Positions 56,421 through 64,000 of a DNA stretch of 64,000 nt are shown piece after piece. The stretch covers positions 434,001 to 498,000 of the forward strand of contig NZ_CP106882.1 in NCBI RefSeq assembly GCF_023634805.2, written 5' to 3'. Origin of the DNA: Comamonas endophytica. Lineage in GTDB: Bacteria; Pseudomonadota; Gammaproteobacteria; Burkholderiales; Burkholderiaceae_C. Position 1 is the first letter of the stretch. Each line of letters starts with the position of its first letter. Position numbers and translations under genes: made by a program. Below the pieces are notes generated by a model that was not told where the DNA came from, ran no database searches, and saw only the letters and a program-made list of their open reading frames with translations.

Positions 56421-56870
56421 ATGCAGCGATTCCTTCACCTCCTCCATGACCACCACGCTGCGCGACGCTGCCGCGACCGGCAGCCTCTTGAGGATGTTTC
56501 CAAGCAGGTGCCGGTACTCGCCCATGCCACGCAGCCTGAACTTGACCAGGTAGTCATAGTCGCCGGAGACCAGGTGGGCTTCCATCACCTCGGGCATCTG
56601 CGCCAGCTCCCTCTTCACCTTGTCGAAGACATCGGCGGACTTCTCGGACAGCTTGATTTCCACGAACACCAGCAGGGTCCTGCCCAGCGCCTCGGGCGAC
56701 AGGCGCGCGTGGTAGCCCTCGATGACGCCCTCGCGCTCCATTCTCTTCACCCGCTCGGTGCACGGGGATGCCGACAGCCCCACCTTCTCCGCCAGATCGG
56801 TCATGGAAATGCGCCCCTGGCGCTGCAGGACATCGAGGATGGCGAGATCGATCCGGTCGGCCTGGAACAT
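56403..56870 (-). CDS. Lrp/AsnC-family transcriptional regulator
   Basis: 155 residues. The N-terminal helix-turn-helix is DLAILDVLQRQGRISMTDLA with EKVGLSASPCTERVKRMERE, followed by the RAM/AsnC effector domain (VFVEIKLSEKSADVFDKVKR, PEVMEAHLVSGDYDYLVKFR). It senses an amino acid and regulates nearby catabolism. It is divergent from dadA, with a near-consensus Lrp site between, so control of D-amino acid oxidation is likely. Confidence 0.92.
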   Translation of the reverse strand: MFQADRIDLAILDVLQRQGRISMTDLAEKVGLSASPCTERVKRMEREGVIEGYHARLSPEALGRTLLVFVEIKLSEKSADVFDKVKRELAQMPEVMEAHLVSGDYDYLVKFRLRGMGEYRHLLGNILKRLPVAAASRSVVVMEEVKESLHLPLDR

Positions 56871-56902
56871 TGACTGTGGAACCTGGAAAAGCAGATGAAA
56901 AA

Positions 56903-56917
56903 CAGTGAATTACACTG
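56903..56917. promoter_or_regulatory. Lrp-type operator upstream of dadA
   Basis: CAGTGAATTACACTG is a perfect inverted repeat (5-bp arms, 5-bp spacer) and matches 13 of 15 positions of the E. coli Lrp consensus YAGHAWATTWTDCTR. It lies between the divergent lrp-like and dadA genes. Confidence 0.65.
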
Positions 56918-56997
56918 CGTATCATAGCAATAACAGCGAAAACACCTGCACATGCCTTTCTAAAATTCCTTATCCCCCGCCAACCGCCGGATGGTCC

Positions 56998-58293
56998 ATG
57001 AAAGTCATTGTTGCAGGCAGCGGCATCGTCGGAACCGCCACCGCGTATTACCTGGCCCGGGCCGGCGCCGAGGTCACGGTCATCGACCGCCAGCCCGGTC
57101 CGGCGCTGGAAACCAGCTTCGCCAATGCCGGCCAGATCTCGCCGGGCTACTCGACGCCCTGGGCCGCGCCAGGCATTCCGCTCAAGGCGCTTCGATGGTT
57201 GGCCCGCAAGCACGCGCCGCTTGCGCTGCGCCCCGATGGCAGCCTGTGGCAGTTGAGGTGGATCGCGCAGATGCTGCGCAACTGCACCCCGCAGCGCTAC
57301 GCGGTGAACAAGGAGCGCATGATGCGCATCGCCGGCTACAGCCGCGACTGCCTGCGCGCCCTGCGCGGCGAGACCGGCATCCAATACGAGCAGCGCACGG
57401 GAGGCACGCTGCAGCTGTTTCGCAGCCAGGCGCAGATCGATGCGGCGCAACGGGACATCGCGGTTCTCGAGGAGTGCGGCGTCGCATACGAATTGCTGGA
57501 CCGGCAGTCACTGCCGCGTGTGGAGCCCGCGCTGGCTTTCGCACAGGACCGGCTCAGCGGCGGCCTGCACCTGCCTGGGGACGAAACCGGCGACTGCCAG
57601 CGGTTCGCGACGGAGCTGGCCCGCCTGGCACGCGGCCTGGGGGTGAAGTTCCTGTTCGGCCAGGACATCGAAGGCATCGAGGCGCACGCCGGCCGTGTCC
57701 AGGGCATCCTTGCCGGCGGCCAGCTCCTGCGGGCGCACGCCTACGTCATGGCGCTCGGCAGCTTCTCGCGCGGCCTGCTGCTGCCGCTTGCGCTCGAGCT
57801 TCCGGTCTATCCGGTCAAGGGCTACTCGCTCACCCTCCCGCTGGTGGACGCCGCGCGGGCGCCCGAATCCACGGTGCTGGATGAAACCTACAAGATCGCG
57901 ATCACGCGCTTCGATGACCGCATCCGCGTGGGCGGAATGGCCGAGCTGGCGGGCTTCGACATGCGGCTCGATCCGCGGCGCCGGGCCACGCTCGAGATGG
58001 TGGTCGGCGATCTGTTCCCGGGCGGCGACCTGCAGCGGGCCACGTTCTGGGCGGGCCTGCGCCCGATGACGCCCGACGGCACGCCGATCGTCGGCGCGAC
58101 CCGCTATGCCAACCTGTTCCTGAATACCGGCCATGGAACGCTGGGCTGGACCATGGCCTGCGGCTGCGGCCGCATCGTGGCCGACCTGGTCACCGGGCAG
58201 CGGCCCGAAATCGATACCGCAGGCCTGGGCATGGACCGCTATGCCGCTTCGGGCCGCCGCCTGCCGTTTGCACCCGCCCCCATGGCGGCATGA
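56998..58293 (+). CDS. dadA: D-amino acid dehydrogenase small subunit
   Basis: 431 residues. The FAD site is [20 protein letters not shown], followed by the DadA-typical [19 protein letters not shown] and, in the second half, [11 protein letters not shown] and [19 protein letters not shown]. DadA oxidises D-alanine and other D-amino acids to keto acids and ammonia, passing electrons to the respiratory chain at the inner membrane. Start at 56998 has no strong ribosome site but fits the family. It is divergent from an Lrp-type regulator with an Lrp site between. No alanine racemase gene is adjacent. Confidence 0.92.
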   Translation: MKVIVAGSGIVGTATAYYLARAGAEVTVIDRQPGPALETSFANAGQISPGYSTPWAAPGIPLKALRWLARKHAPLALRPDGSLWQLRWIAQMLRNCTPQRYAVNKERMMRIAGYSRDCLRALRGETGIQYEQRTGGTLQLFRSQAQIDAAQRDIAVLEECGVAYELLDRQSLPRVEPALAFAQDRLSGGLHLPGDETGDCQRFATELARLARGLGVKFLFGQDIEGIEAHAGRVQGILAGGQLLRAHAYVMALGSFSRGLLLPLALELPVYPVKGYSLTLPLVDAARAPESTVLDETYKIAITRFDDRIRVGGMAELAGFDMRLDPRRRATLEMVVGDLFPGGDLQRATFWAGLRPMTPDGTPIVGATRYANLFLNTGHGTLGWTMACGCGRIVADLVTGQRPEIDTAGLGMDRYAASGRRLPFAPAPMAA

Positions 58294-58508
58294 CCCGGCC
58301 CGGCCGGATGCACACCGGGACCATTGCATGGGGCAATCGCCTACAAGCACACGGGCGGTTGTTTCTTCCCCCCGGGTTCAAGCCGGGTCCACACTGAGGA
58401 TCCCATCGAAGGGCAGTCTGTAGTACCTCACGGTATTCCAAGATTCAGGCATCTGCCGGATACGCAGATAGCTTTCCTCCGTTTCCCAACCCGGCATAGG
58501 AGAAAACC

Positions 58509-58889
58509 ATGCTTAAGAATTCCATCAAGACACTTTCACTGGGCGCGGCTTTGGCATTGGCTGCCACGGGTGCTTTTGCGCAGACCACCAACAACAGCAC
58601 CGTCAACTCCAACCAGACGCCGGCTTCCGTCGGCGTGACGCCCCAGACGGCGAACGAAGCCAACCAGAAGGCCGTCCAGCGCTCCGACACCGGCACGCTG
58701 GTGCGCACCGAGCCCTCGGCTGCCGACCGGGCCCGCGACGCCGCCAACCGGGTGCAGAACAACGCCAACACCTCCGGCACTGCCACCACGGGCTCGACCG
58801 GCACCGGCACCACCATGGACAACAACACCAACGCCATGTCCACGGGCACCACTGGCCAGCGCCGCGCTCCCCGCGCGGACCGCAACTGA
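58509..58889 (+). CDS. Exported low-complexity hypothetical protein
   Basis: 126 residues. A clean signal peptide (KTLSLGAALALAATGAFA) is followed by a mature part made mostly of Asn, Thr, Ser, Ala and Gly (TTNNSTVNSNQTPASVG, ATTGSTGTGTTMDNNT), ending in a basic tail. It is expected to be disordered and periplasmic. AGGAG lies just before the ATG. I do not recognise a family. It is followed by the glycine-zipper stress protein. Confidence 0.7.
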   Translation: MLKNSIKTLSLGAALALAATGAFAQTTNNSTVNSNQTPASVGVTPQTANEANQKAVQRSDTGTLVRTEPSAADRARDAANRVQNNANTSGTATTGSTGTGTTMDNNTNAMSTGTTGQRRAPRADRN

Positions 58890-58940
58890 GCCTGAGCGCT
58901 TTCATCCGACCCTCCCACCATTGATTGAAAAGGAAATTTC

Positions 58941-59501
58941 ATGAACTACAACGCGACGACCGGCACTACCACCACCAACAACGGCACCCTTGTCACGGGC
59001 CTGTTCCGCGACCGCGAAAGCGCAGAAGCGGCCTACAACGCGGCCTCGGCCCGCGGTTACTCGCGCGATGACGTGAACCTGGTGATGTCGGACGAAACCC
59101 GCAACCGCCACTTCGCCAACGACGCGGCCGCCGGCACCCAGACCGAACTGGGCAACAAGGCAGCCGAAGGCGCCGGTATCGGCGGCGCCATTGGCGGCAC
59201 GCTGGGCGCGATCGTGGCGGCCGTCGCGGCTGTCGGCACCTCGCTGGCACTGCCTGGCGTGGGCCTGGTGGTTGCCGGCCCGCTGGCTGCAGCCCTGGCC
59301 GGCGCCGGTGCCGGCGCTGCCGGCGGCGGCCTGATCGGCGCGCTGATCGGCTGGAACATTCCGGAAGAGCGCGTGAAGCACTACGAACAGGGTATCAACG
59401 AAGGCGGCATCCTGATGGGCATGCGCGCCAAGAACGACGAAGATGCCACCTACCTGGAAAACGAGTGGAAGCAAAACCGCGGTGAGCATGTCTACCGCTA
59501 A
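58941..59501 (+). CDS. General-stress (YflT-like) protein with glycine-zipper segment
   Basis: 186 residues. Residues 18-55 (VTGLFRDRESAEAAYNAASA, RGYSRDDVNLVMSDETR) resemble the domain of general stress protein 17M/YflT. Residues 80-145 form a long Gly/Ala-rich hydrophobic region with glycine-zipper spacing (GAGIGGAIGGTLGAIVAAVA, AAALAGAGAGAAGGGLIGAL), suggesting membrane insertion. The C-terminal part (YEQGINEGGILMGMRAKNDE) is conserved in relatives. AAAGGAAA precedes the ATG. Likely induced by stress. Confidence 0.75.
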   Translation: MNYNATTGTTTTNNGTLVTGLFRDRESAEAAYNAASARGYSRDDVNLVMSDETRNRHFANDAAAGTQTELGNKAAEGAGIGGAIGGTLGAIVAAVAAVGTSLALPGVGLVVAGPLAAALAGAGAGAAGGGLIGALIGWNIPEERVKHYEQGINEGGILMGMRAKNDEDATYLENEWKQNRGEHVYR

Positions 59502-59538
59502 GCTTGCCTAGTCCGGCGCCGATCGCCTCGGACCATCC

Positions 59539-59570
59539 CGAACGGCCATTTCCGCGGAAATGGCCGTTCG
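59539..59570. terminator. Perfect 32-bp palindrome, probable terminator
   Basis: CGAACGGCCATTTCCG is followed directly by its reverse complement CGGAAATGGCCGTTCG, 37 bp after the stress-protein stop codon. The stem is strong; only GCGTTT follows, so it is a terminator with a weak T-tract or a symmetrical protein site. Confidence 0.65.
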
Positions 59571-59609
59571 GCGTTTGGCCGTCCCATTTGTCCTTCAAGT
59601 CCTTTCGCA

Positions 59610-60332
59610 ATGCCGTTTTCATTGTCGTATCCGTCGACGCCGCGGATGCCTGGCGTAGCCGCAGTGCCCGCTTGCCTGCAACTTCTTGCGCACCTGGGGG
59701 CCTGCGCCGCCCTGGCCTTGTCGCTGTGCCTTGGCACGCCGGCACATGCCAACGCAGGCGGGACAAACAGCGCCGCGGCACCCGCCGGGCTGAGTGGCGA
59801 AGCACTGCAGGTGGCGCAATGGATCCACGCCACGCAAGACAACCGGCGTCTGCCCTATCTGCTGGTCGACAAGCGCGCCGCGCGGGTGCATGTGTTCGAC
59901 GCGGCGGGCACGCTACAGGCGTCTTCGCCCGTACTGCTGGGCCTGGCGCGCGGCGACCACTCGGTGCCGGGCATCGGCGAGCGCCCGATGTCCGCCATCG
60001 CGGCGCACGAGCGCACCACCCCGGCCGGGCGCTTCCTGTCCGAGCCAGGGAACAATCTCAAGGGCGAAGACATCGTCTGGATCGACTATGACGCAGCCGT
60101 TTCGATGCACCGCGTCCGTACGGCCAACGCCGCCGACCGCAGGCTGCAGCGCCTGGCCAGCGCCACGGCGGCCGACAACCGCATTTCCTATGGCTGCGTG
60201 AACGTGCCGGAGCAGTTCTACAACCGCAACATCGCGCCGGTGTGGGGAAAGAAACCGGGGGTGATCTACGTGCTGCCTGAAACGCAGCCGGCTGCGTCGT
60301 TCTTCGGCTTTGGCACTGCCCGTGCACGTTGA
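59610..60332 (+). CDS. L,D-transpeptidase-like (YkuD family) protein
   Basis: 240 residues. A signal region (LGACAALALSLCLGTPAHA) is followed by the YkuD domain: LPYLLVDKRAARVHVFDAAG, TTPAGRFLSEPGNN and the active-site ISYGCVNVP. The nucleophilic Cys is present, but the canonical SHGC histidine is Tyr here; this variant occurs in a subgroup of Burkholderiales proteins. It would cross-link or modify peptidoglycan in the periplasm if active. An internal ATG at 59646 is a possible alternative start. Confidence 0.78.
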   Translation: MPFSLSYPSTPRMPGVAAVPACLQLLAHLGACAALALSLCLGTPAHANAGGTNSAAAPAGLSGEALQVAQWIHATQDNRRLPYLLVDKRAARVHVFDAAGTLQASSPVLLGLARGDHSVPGIGERPMSAIAAHERTTPAGRFLSEPGNNLKGEDIVWIDYDAAVSMHRVRTANAADRRLQRLASATAADNRISYGCVNVPEQFYNRNIAPVWGKKPGVIYVLPETQPAASFFGFGTARAR

Positions 60333-60341
60333 CAAACAGTA

Positions 60342-60836
60342 TCAGGCCCGCGCTTGCAGCAGCAGTTCCAGGCTGCCGGCCGTGAATGCGCTGCCTTCAG
60401 CCGCTGTGCCGACGTCTGCATTGGTCAGGGCAGCTTGTTCGAGCTGTTTCTGCCACTCCTCCGTGGTGTGTACAAAGGCTTCCACAGCCGCGCCAAAGCT
60501 GGTGTCCTCCAGAAGCGTCCAGGGCAAGGGACGGGCCAGCACTGCACGCGGGAGCTGATCTCCGGAGAGGCTCAGGGTTGCGCCTGAAGTTTGCTGCCAG
60601 AAGAGATTGGCTCGCAGCAGCTTCTCGTAAAAAGCCAGGCTGCGCTGCGGCACCGGCCCCAGGTCCGAGTACAGCCAGAGTTCGTTTTCGGTTTCCCGGT
60701 ATTGCAGATTGACGACGATGCGCCGGTCCAGTTCCAGTGCGCAGCTCCCTTCTGCATCCAATTGAAATTGGCGCAACCCCATCCGTTGACCCAATGCACG
60801 TACCAGTGCCTGCACCTGTTCGGGTATGTTGTTCAT
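60342..60836 (-). CDS. CesT-family type III secretion chaperone
   Basis: 164 residues. The layout is that of class I T3SS chaperones: a short N-terminal helix (NNIPEQVQALVRALGQRMGL), central strands (CALELDRRIVVNLQYRETEN, ELWLYSDLGPV) and a C-terminal helix (FVHTTEEWQKQLEQAA). Such proteins dimerise and keep an effector partly unfolded for secretion. The start at 60836 overlaps the upstream gene's stop by 4 bp (ATGA), giving translational coupling. It is last in a module with the 809-residue effector-like gene. Confidence 0.7.
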   Translation of the reverse strand: MNNIPEQVQALVRALGQRMGLRQFQLDAEGSCALELDRRIVVNLQYRETENELWLYSDLGPVPQRSLAFYEKLLRANLFWQQTSGATLSLSGDQLPRAVLARPLPWTLLEDTSFGAAVEAFVHTTEEWQKQLEQAALTNADVGTAAEGSAFTAGSLELLLQARA

Positions 60837-61408
60837 GTGTGCTGTTTCTCGCTCAAGTGGGACAATTCCGCGTCGATGCGGCCAAACATCTGCGCAGGCG
60901 GTTGCCAACGGATATCTTCCATTGCGGCTTCGGGCCGCTCGATCCAGGCCCAGCCGGACCTGGAGAAGCGGGTGTATACCACCAGCAGCCTCTGCTCTGG
61001 CGTCAGGCGGCCCTGTTGTTTCAACTCTGCCAGACGCGGCAGCAATGTCCGGGTCCAGGCCAGCACGCTGTCGATCTCGGGGCGGGCCGTGTCCACGTCG
61101 GTATAGAGGCCGCCCCAAGGCAACTGCACGAACAGTGCCAGCGGCCCGCTCACCAGGTAATAGTGGAATGCCCAGCTCTGGATGCCATGGCCATCTATGG
61201 CCAACAGGGCGTAATCGCCCGAATTCGCGGGGCTCAGCAGTTCTGCCAGATACGCCTCCACCTCATAGGGAGAGGCGGCGATTTCACGGGTGCAATAGAT
61301 GCCGGGAGCGCGCTCGCGTATCCTGTCGGCCAACTCCGCAGGCAGTGCCGGAAGACTGAGGCCTACGGTACGTAGGAACGCTTCGGCTTGAAGCAGCTCG
61401 ATGTTCAT
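60833..61408 (-). CDS. Hypothetical protein of the effector module
   Basis: 191 residues, acidic, no signal or membrane segment. It has LSPANSGDYALLAIDGHGIQ and SWAFHYYLVSGPLALFVQLP, a compact alpha/beta pattern, and many aromatic residues (WAWIERPE). I do not recognise the family. It overlaps the CesT-like chaperone by 4 bp and follows the effector-like gene by 87 bp on the same strand. A second chaperone-like or immunity-like role is possible, but this is only positional inference. Confidence 0.65.
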   Translation of the reverse strand: MNIELLQAEAFLRTVGLSLPALPAELADRIRERAPGIYCTREIAASPYEVEAYLAELLSPANSGDYALLAIDGHGIQSWAFHYYLVSGPLALFVQLPWGGLYTDVDTARPEIDSVLAWTRTLLPRLAELKQQGRLTPEQRLLVVYTRFSRSGWAWIERPEAAMEDIRWQPPAQMFGRIDAELSHLSEKQHT

Positions 61409-61495
61409 GGAATATGTATGTATTAGAGGAAAAAAGCCAGGCTGCGGGCGCCGCGTCGCGGACCAGATCGCTGTTCTCGGCCTGGTGAAGCTGGC

Positions 61496-63925
61496 TCATG
61501 TCTCCACGGACATTTCACTGGTAGGCAGCAGGCTTGACCTCTCTCTCACCTTCAACAGCCAGCTTGCGTTCTCCGCATCGCGGCCCACGTAGCTGTTGTC
61601 AGCATTCTGAAGCTTGCCTATTTCATCACGGGCATCAAACTCCTCGGGCGTGACGATTTGCCCCCTCTCCTGCAGACCATCCACGTGTTTTTGCACAGAA
61701 AGCAAACGCTTTTTGGCCGCTTCCATTTCTGCCGAGCTCAGCTTGTCGCCCAATATTGCGGCCAGCCTTTCAGGCGTGAGGCTGCGAATAGCCTTCGCCA
61801 TGTTGGTATCGATCAGTTCGGGCATCTTCGTGCCACGGAAACCAGTATCCCTTTTTGCGTTTGCGCCTTGGGCGATGTGATTGCCGTCCATGGTGGCCTG
61901 GCCGAAGCACAGGTCATTGTCGATGCCTGTAACCTTGCCTGTGGACTCATCGATGAAATAGTTGTTGTAATGCCTGTCTCCTTGCCCGCACACGGCATCG
62001 AGCAGGTTCAACTGCGTGATATTGCGCCGCACTTGGGGCAGATGGAAAACTTCGAGGGGAGTATCAGCTGCAGGTTTGCCTGCAGCGCGTGCCATGATCA
62101 GCCCCAGCTCCAACGGCTTTCCTGGCTCCTGGCGGTAGCCGATCTGGCAGTGCCCCACCACATCGAAATCCAACGCGCGCGCCACATCCTGTGTGCACAG
62201 ATTGCGGTTGCCGATCTTCGCGAGCTGACTATCGATACCTAACTTCATGGTCAACCCAGCTGATTCTTTGTTTCTCAGGGGCTTGAAAACACCTTGGACG
62301 ATACCCGCAGGCGTGCTGTATCGCGCTGAATAAACTTCGTTGCAAGCGCCTGCACCCAAAGGCAGCATGGAGCCCACCTCCTGTTCATCGGCATGCACGA
62401 TGGTCTGGGAGGTGATGGGGAGATCCAGCACCCGGTATGCATGGCCGCCCTCAATCCCCAACCCGCTCGTTTCCAGCAAGACGATTTCATCTGTGCTGAA
62501 GCTATCAAGAAGGGCTTGTTTTTGCTCAGGAGCCAGATTGGATAATTGGCTCCTCACGCGATCGCTCTTTTCGGTGTCCAGCTGCTTTCGTGCCTCTGCG
62601 GGCGACATGCCGCTGGCCATGAAGCGATCCATGTCCTTGAGGCTGATGCCCTCACGTGCGAAGGCCACTGCACGGGACAGATCAGCCCCTTCAGGCAGGG
62701 CAGTGCCCATTTTCAGTTCGGAAACCAGGTCTGACAGCACCCGGTGCTCGAGGGAAAGTTGATCGCGCAGGTCCTTGATGGCCTGGGTGTGTGGATCGCC
62801 GGAAGTGCCTACCTGTAAATATTTTTCCGTGGTGGTCTGCAGCTTCTCCAGCAATTTCGCTGCATCCTCAATCGTCTGGGCAGTAGGGGTTCGTTCGCTT
62901 TCCTGGAGGGTGTGGGCGGCAAAGGCGTCCTGATAGTGATCCAGCTCCACGAGAATATTTATGTAGTTGCGCTGGGGAATGGAACGCTCTTCACTCTCCA
63001 ATAGGGCCTGCGCTTCGGGTATTTGATCCAGCTCCAGGCCCTTGTCTATCAGACGCACCATGTCTTGCAGGGATATCCCGTCACGGATGAAGGCCAGCGC
63101 ATGCGAGAAGTTGGCTCCTTTGGGCAGTCCGGGGCCATCTTTCAGCTGAGCCTGCAGACTTTTCAACGTATTGCTTTCGCCATCAATCTGCTGGCGCAGC
63201 TCGTTAATCATTTTTCCGTCAAGAGAACCCTGGGCGCCGCTCTTGCCATAGTCGTCCACCGTCTTGGCCAATTCATCCAGCCAGAACTTCGTCGCGACGC
63301 CATTCCCACCGGTGGTCTGGTTGCAGGAGTCGTGGTACCTCCCAAGCGCTGTGAGAACTTTTCCGTATTCGGTCGCTGCTTTGTCGAGACCGAAAAGACG
63401 CTTGACAGACTCAAGAAAGGTGGGGGTTTTGAGTGGAACGACGCGGGTGAACTGATCGACCGTGGGAAGGCCTCGAATGACCTCGCGGAAGGTTGCTTCA
63501 GGGGTGGTCAGTTTGTTGGGCGAAGGGAGAGCGGCGGCGGAGGGAAGGGCACCGTAGCGGGCTTGCCGCACCAGCACGGGAGATGGATCCGCAGGCCAAG
63601 CCTCGCGCTGCTCCAATGTGGGTGCCGGGACGGAACGGAACTCCGTGAAATTGATCGCCTGCATGAAATCGAATTGCGCGCGGGGCGCTCCCGACCCTTG
63701 CATGGCTGTACCCAAAGCAGAGCCCATGATAGCCGTCCCCGGGGCAAAGCTTGCTACAGATGATCCCTCGACAGATCTCGCTACAACTGTTCCGGAGTTC
63801 ATCACCATTGTTCCGGAATTCTCCGAAGATCCTTCCTCGGAAGACTCGGAACCTTTTGTCGTGTGAGCAATTAATGAGCTTGCAAGAGCGCTTCCACCGG
63901 ATGGGCGCATATCGATTGCTGTCAT
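61496..63925 (-). CDS. Putative type III effector with PI-kinase-like domain
   Basis: 809 residues, no signal peptide. Residues 1-80 are Ser/Gly/Thr-rich and disordered, as in T3SS secretion signals. Residues 211-315 and 354-460 repeat one helical unit (LPKGANFSHALAFIRDGISL versus LPEGADLSRAVAFAREGISL, offset 143). Residues 515-735 resemble PI3/4-kinase or HipA-like folds: loop LPLGAGACNEVYSARY, Lys in GVFKPL, catalytic GQGDRHYNNYFID and metal-binding GIDNDLCFG. AAGGAATT precedes the ATG at 63925. It would act in a host cell on a lipid or protein; target unknown. Secretion is inferred from the chaperone two genes downstream. Confidence 0.7.
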   Translation of the reverse strand: MTAIDMRPSGGSALASSLIAHTTKGSESSEEGSSENSGTMVMNSGTVVARSVEGSSVASFAPGTAIMGSALGTAMQGSGAPRAQFDFMQAINFTEFRSVPAPTLEQREAWPADPSPVLVRQARYGALPSAAALPSPNKLTTPEATFREVIRGLPTVDQFTRVVPLKTPTFLESVKRLFGLDKAATEYGKVLTALGRYHDSCNQTTGGNGVATKFWLDELAKTVDDYGKSGAQGSLDGKMINELRQQIDGESNTLKSLQAQLKDGPGLPKGANFSHALAFIRDGISLQDMVRLIDKGLELDQIPEAQALLESEERSIPQRNYINILVELDHYQDAFAAHTLQESERTPTAQTIEDAAKLLEKLQTTTEKYLQVGTSGDPHTQAIKDLRDQLSLEHRVLSDLVSELKMGTALPEGADLSRAVAFAREGISLKDMDRFMASGMSPAEARKQLDTEKSDRVRSQLSNLAPEQKQALLDSFSTDEIVLLETSGLGIEGGHAYRVLDLPITSQTIVHADEQEVGSMLPLGAGACNEVYSARYSTPAGIVQGVFKPLRNKESAGLTMKLGIDSQLAKIGNRNLCTQDVARALDFDVVGHCQIGYRQEPGKPLELGLIMARAAGKPAADTPLEVFHLPQVRRNITQLNLLDAVCGQGDRHYNNYFIDESTGKVTGIDNDLCFGQATMDGNHIAQGANAKRDTGFRGTKMPELIDTNMAKAIRSLTPERLAAILGDKLSSAEMEAAKKRLLSVQKHVDGLQERGQIVTPEEFDARDEIGKLQNADNSYVGRDAENASWLLKVRERSSLLPTSEMSVET

Positions 63926-64000
63926 AACAATTCCTTGCTCAGCGCTTGTCCAATGTTCTTCACTTTGTGACCAAGATGCTTCCGAGGTTCACGGATATCG

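Overview
The window is GC-rich chromosomal DNA with the gene content of a Burkholderiales beta-proteobacterium, most likely a member of the Comamonadaceae. This placement is inferred from the many Bug-type (tripartite tricarboxylate transporter) periplasmic binding proteins, LysR regulators next to catabolic genes, paired TonB receptor/PepSY iron genes and a LitR/CarH-type regulator. No rRNA, tRNA, CRISPR array or intact insertion sequence was recognised.

Layout. 1-120 is the 3' end of a tannase/feruloyl esterase. 190-5331 is a tight minus-strand iron-uptake operon: TonB receptor, DUF4198, DUF3649, PepSY membrane protein, DUF3325. 5460-7900 is gene-poor and holds a truncated WYL regulator and perhaps a LysR scrap. 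7921-17307 carries LysR/SDR, a cation/proton antiporter, a ModA-like lipoprotein, a divergent Bug/LysR pair, a Bug remnant and an S9 peptidase. 17359-17660 is a broken CheB-like gene. 17823-23018 has an AEC transporter, a Fur-family repressor, a second TonB receptor behind a Fur-box-like site, and a DUF1624 acyltransferase-like membrane protein. 23474-29609 is a sensory region: BLUF photoreceptor, two chemoreceptors and a MerR/B12 (LitR/CarH-like) regulator with repeated operator-like palindromes. 29852-38186 is a mix of small unknowns, an ArsB-like pump, a methyltransferase, a hydratase, a MocR regulator and a membrane FMN glutamate synthase-like protein.

38279-54140 is dominated by transport and catabolism: five intact Bug proteins interleaved with a class A beta-lactamase, a PEP mutase/isocitrate lyase family enzyme, two tandem isochorismatase-fold cysteine hydrolases, an SMP-30 lactonase, a large FAD/Fe-S dehydrogenase, a sulfatase and two LysR genes. 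The overlapping stop/start codons from the first hydrolase through the third Bug gene point to one transcription unit for uptake and hydrolysis of an unidentified carboxylate or carbamoylated compound. 54335-60332 holds a hybrid histidine kinase, a divergent Lrp/dadA pair with a clear Lrp-like site, two stress/envelope proteins and an L,D-transpeptidase-like protein.

The right end (60342-63925, minus strand) looks like a type III secretion effector module: an 809-residue protein with a disordered N-terminus, a duplicated helical segment and a lipid-kinase-like C-terminal domain, followed by an unknown 191-residue protein and a CesT-family chaperone overlapping it by 4 bp. This is the most novel part of the window.
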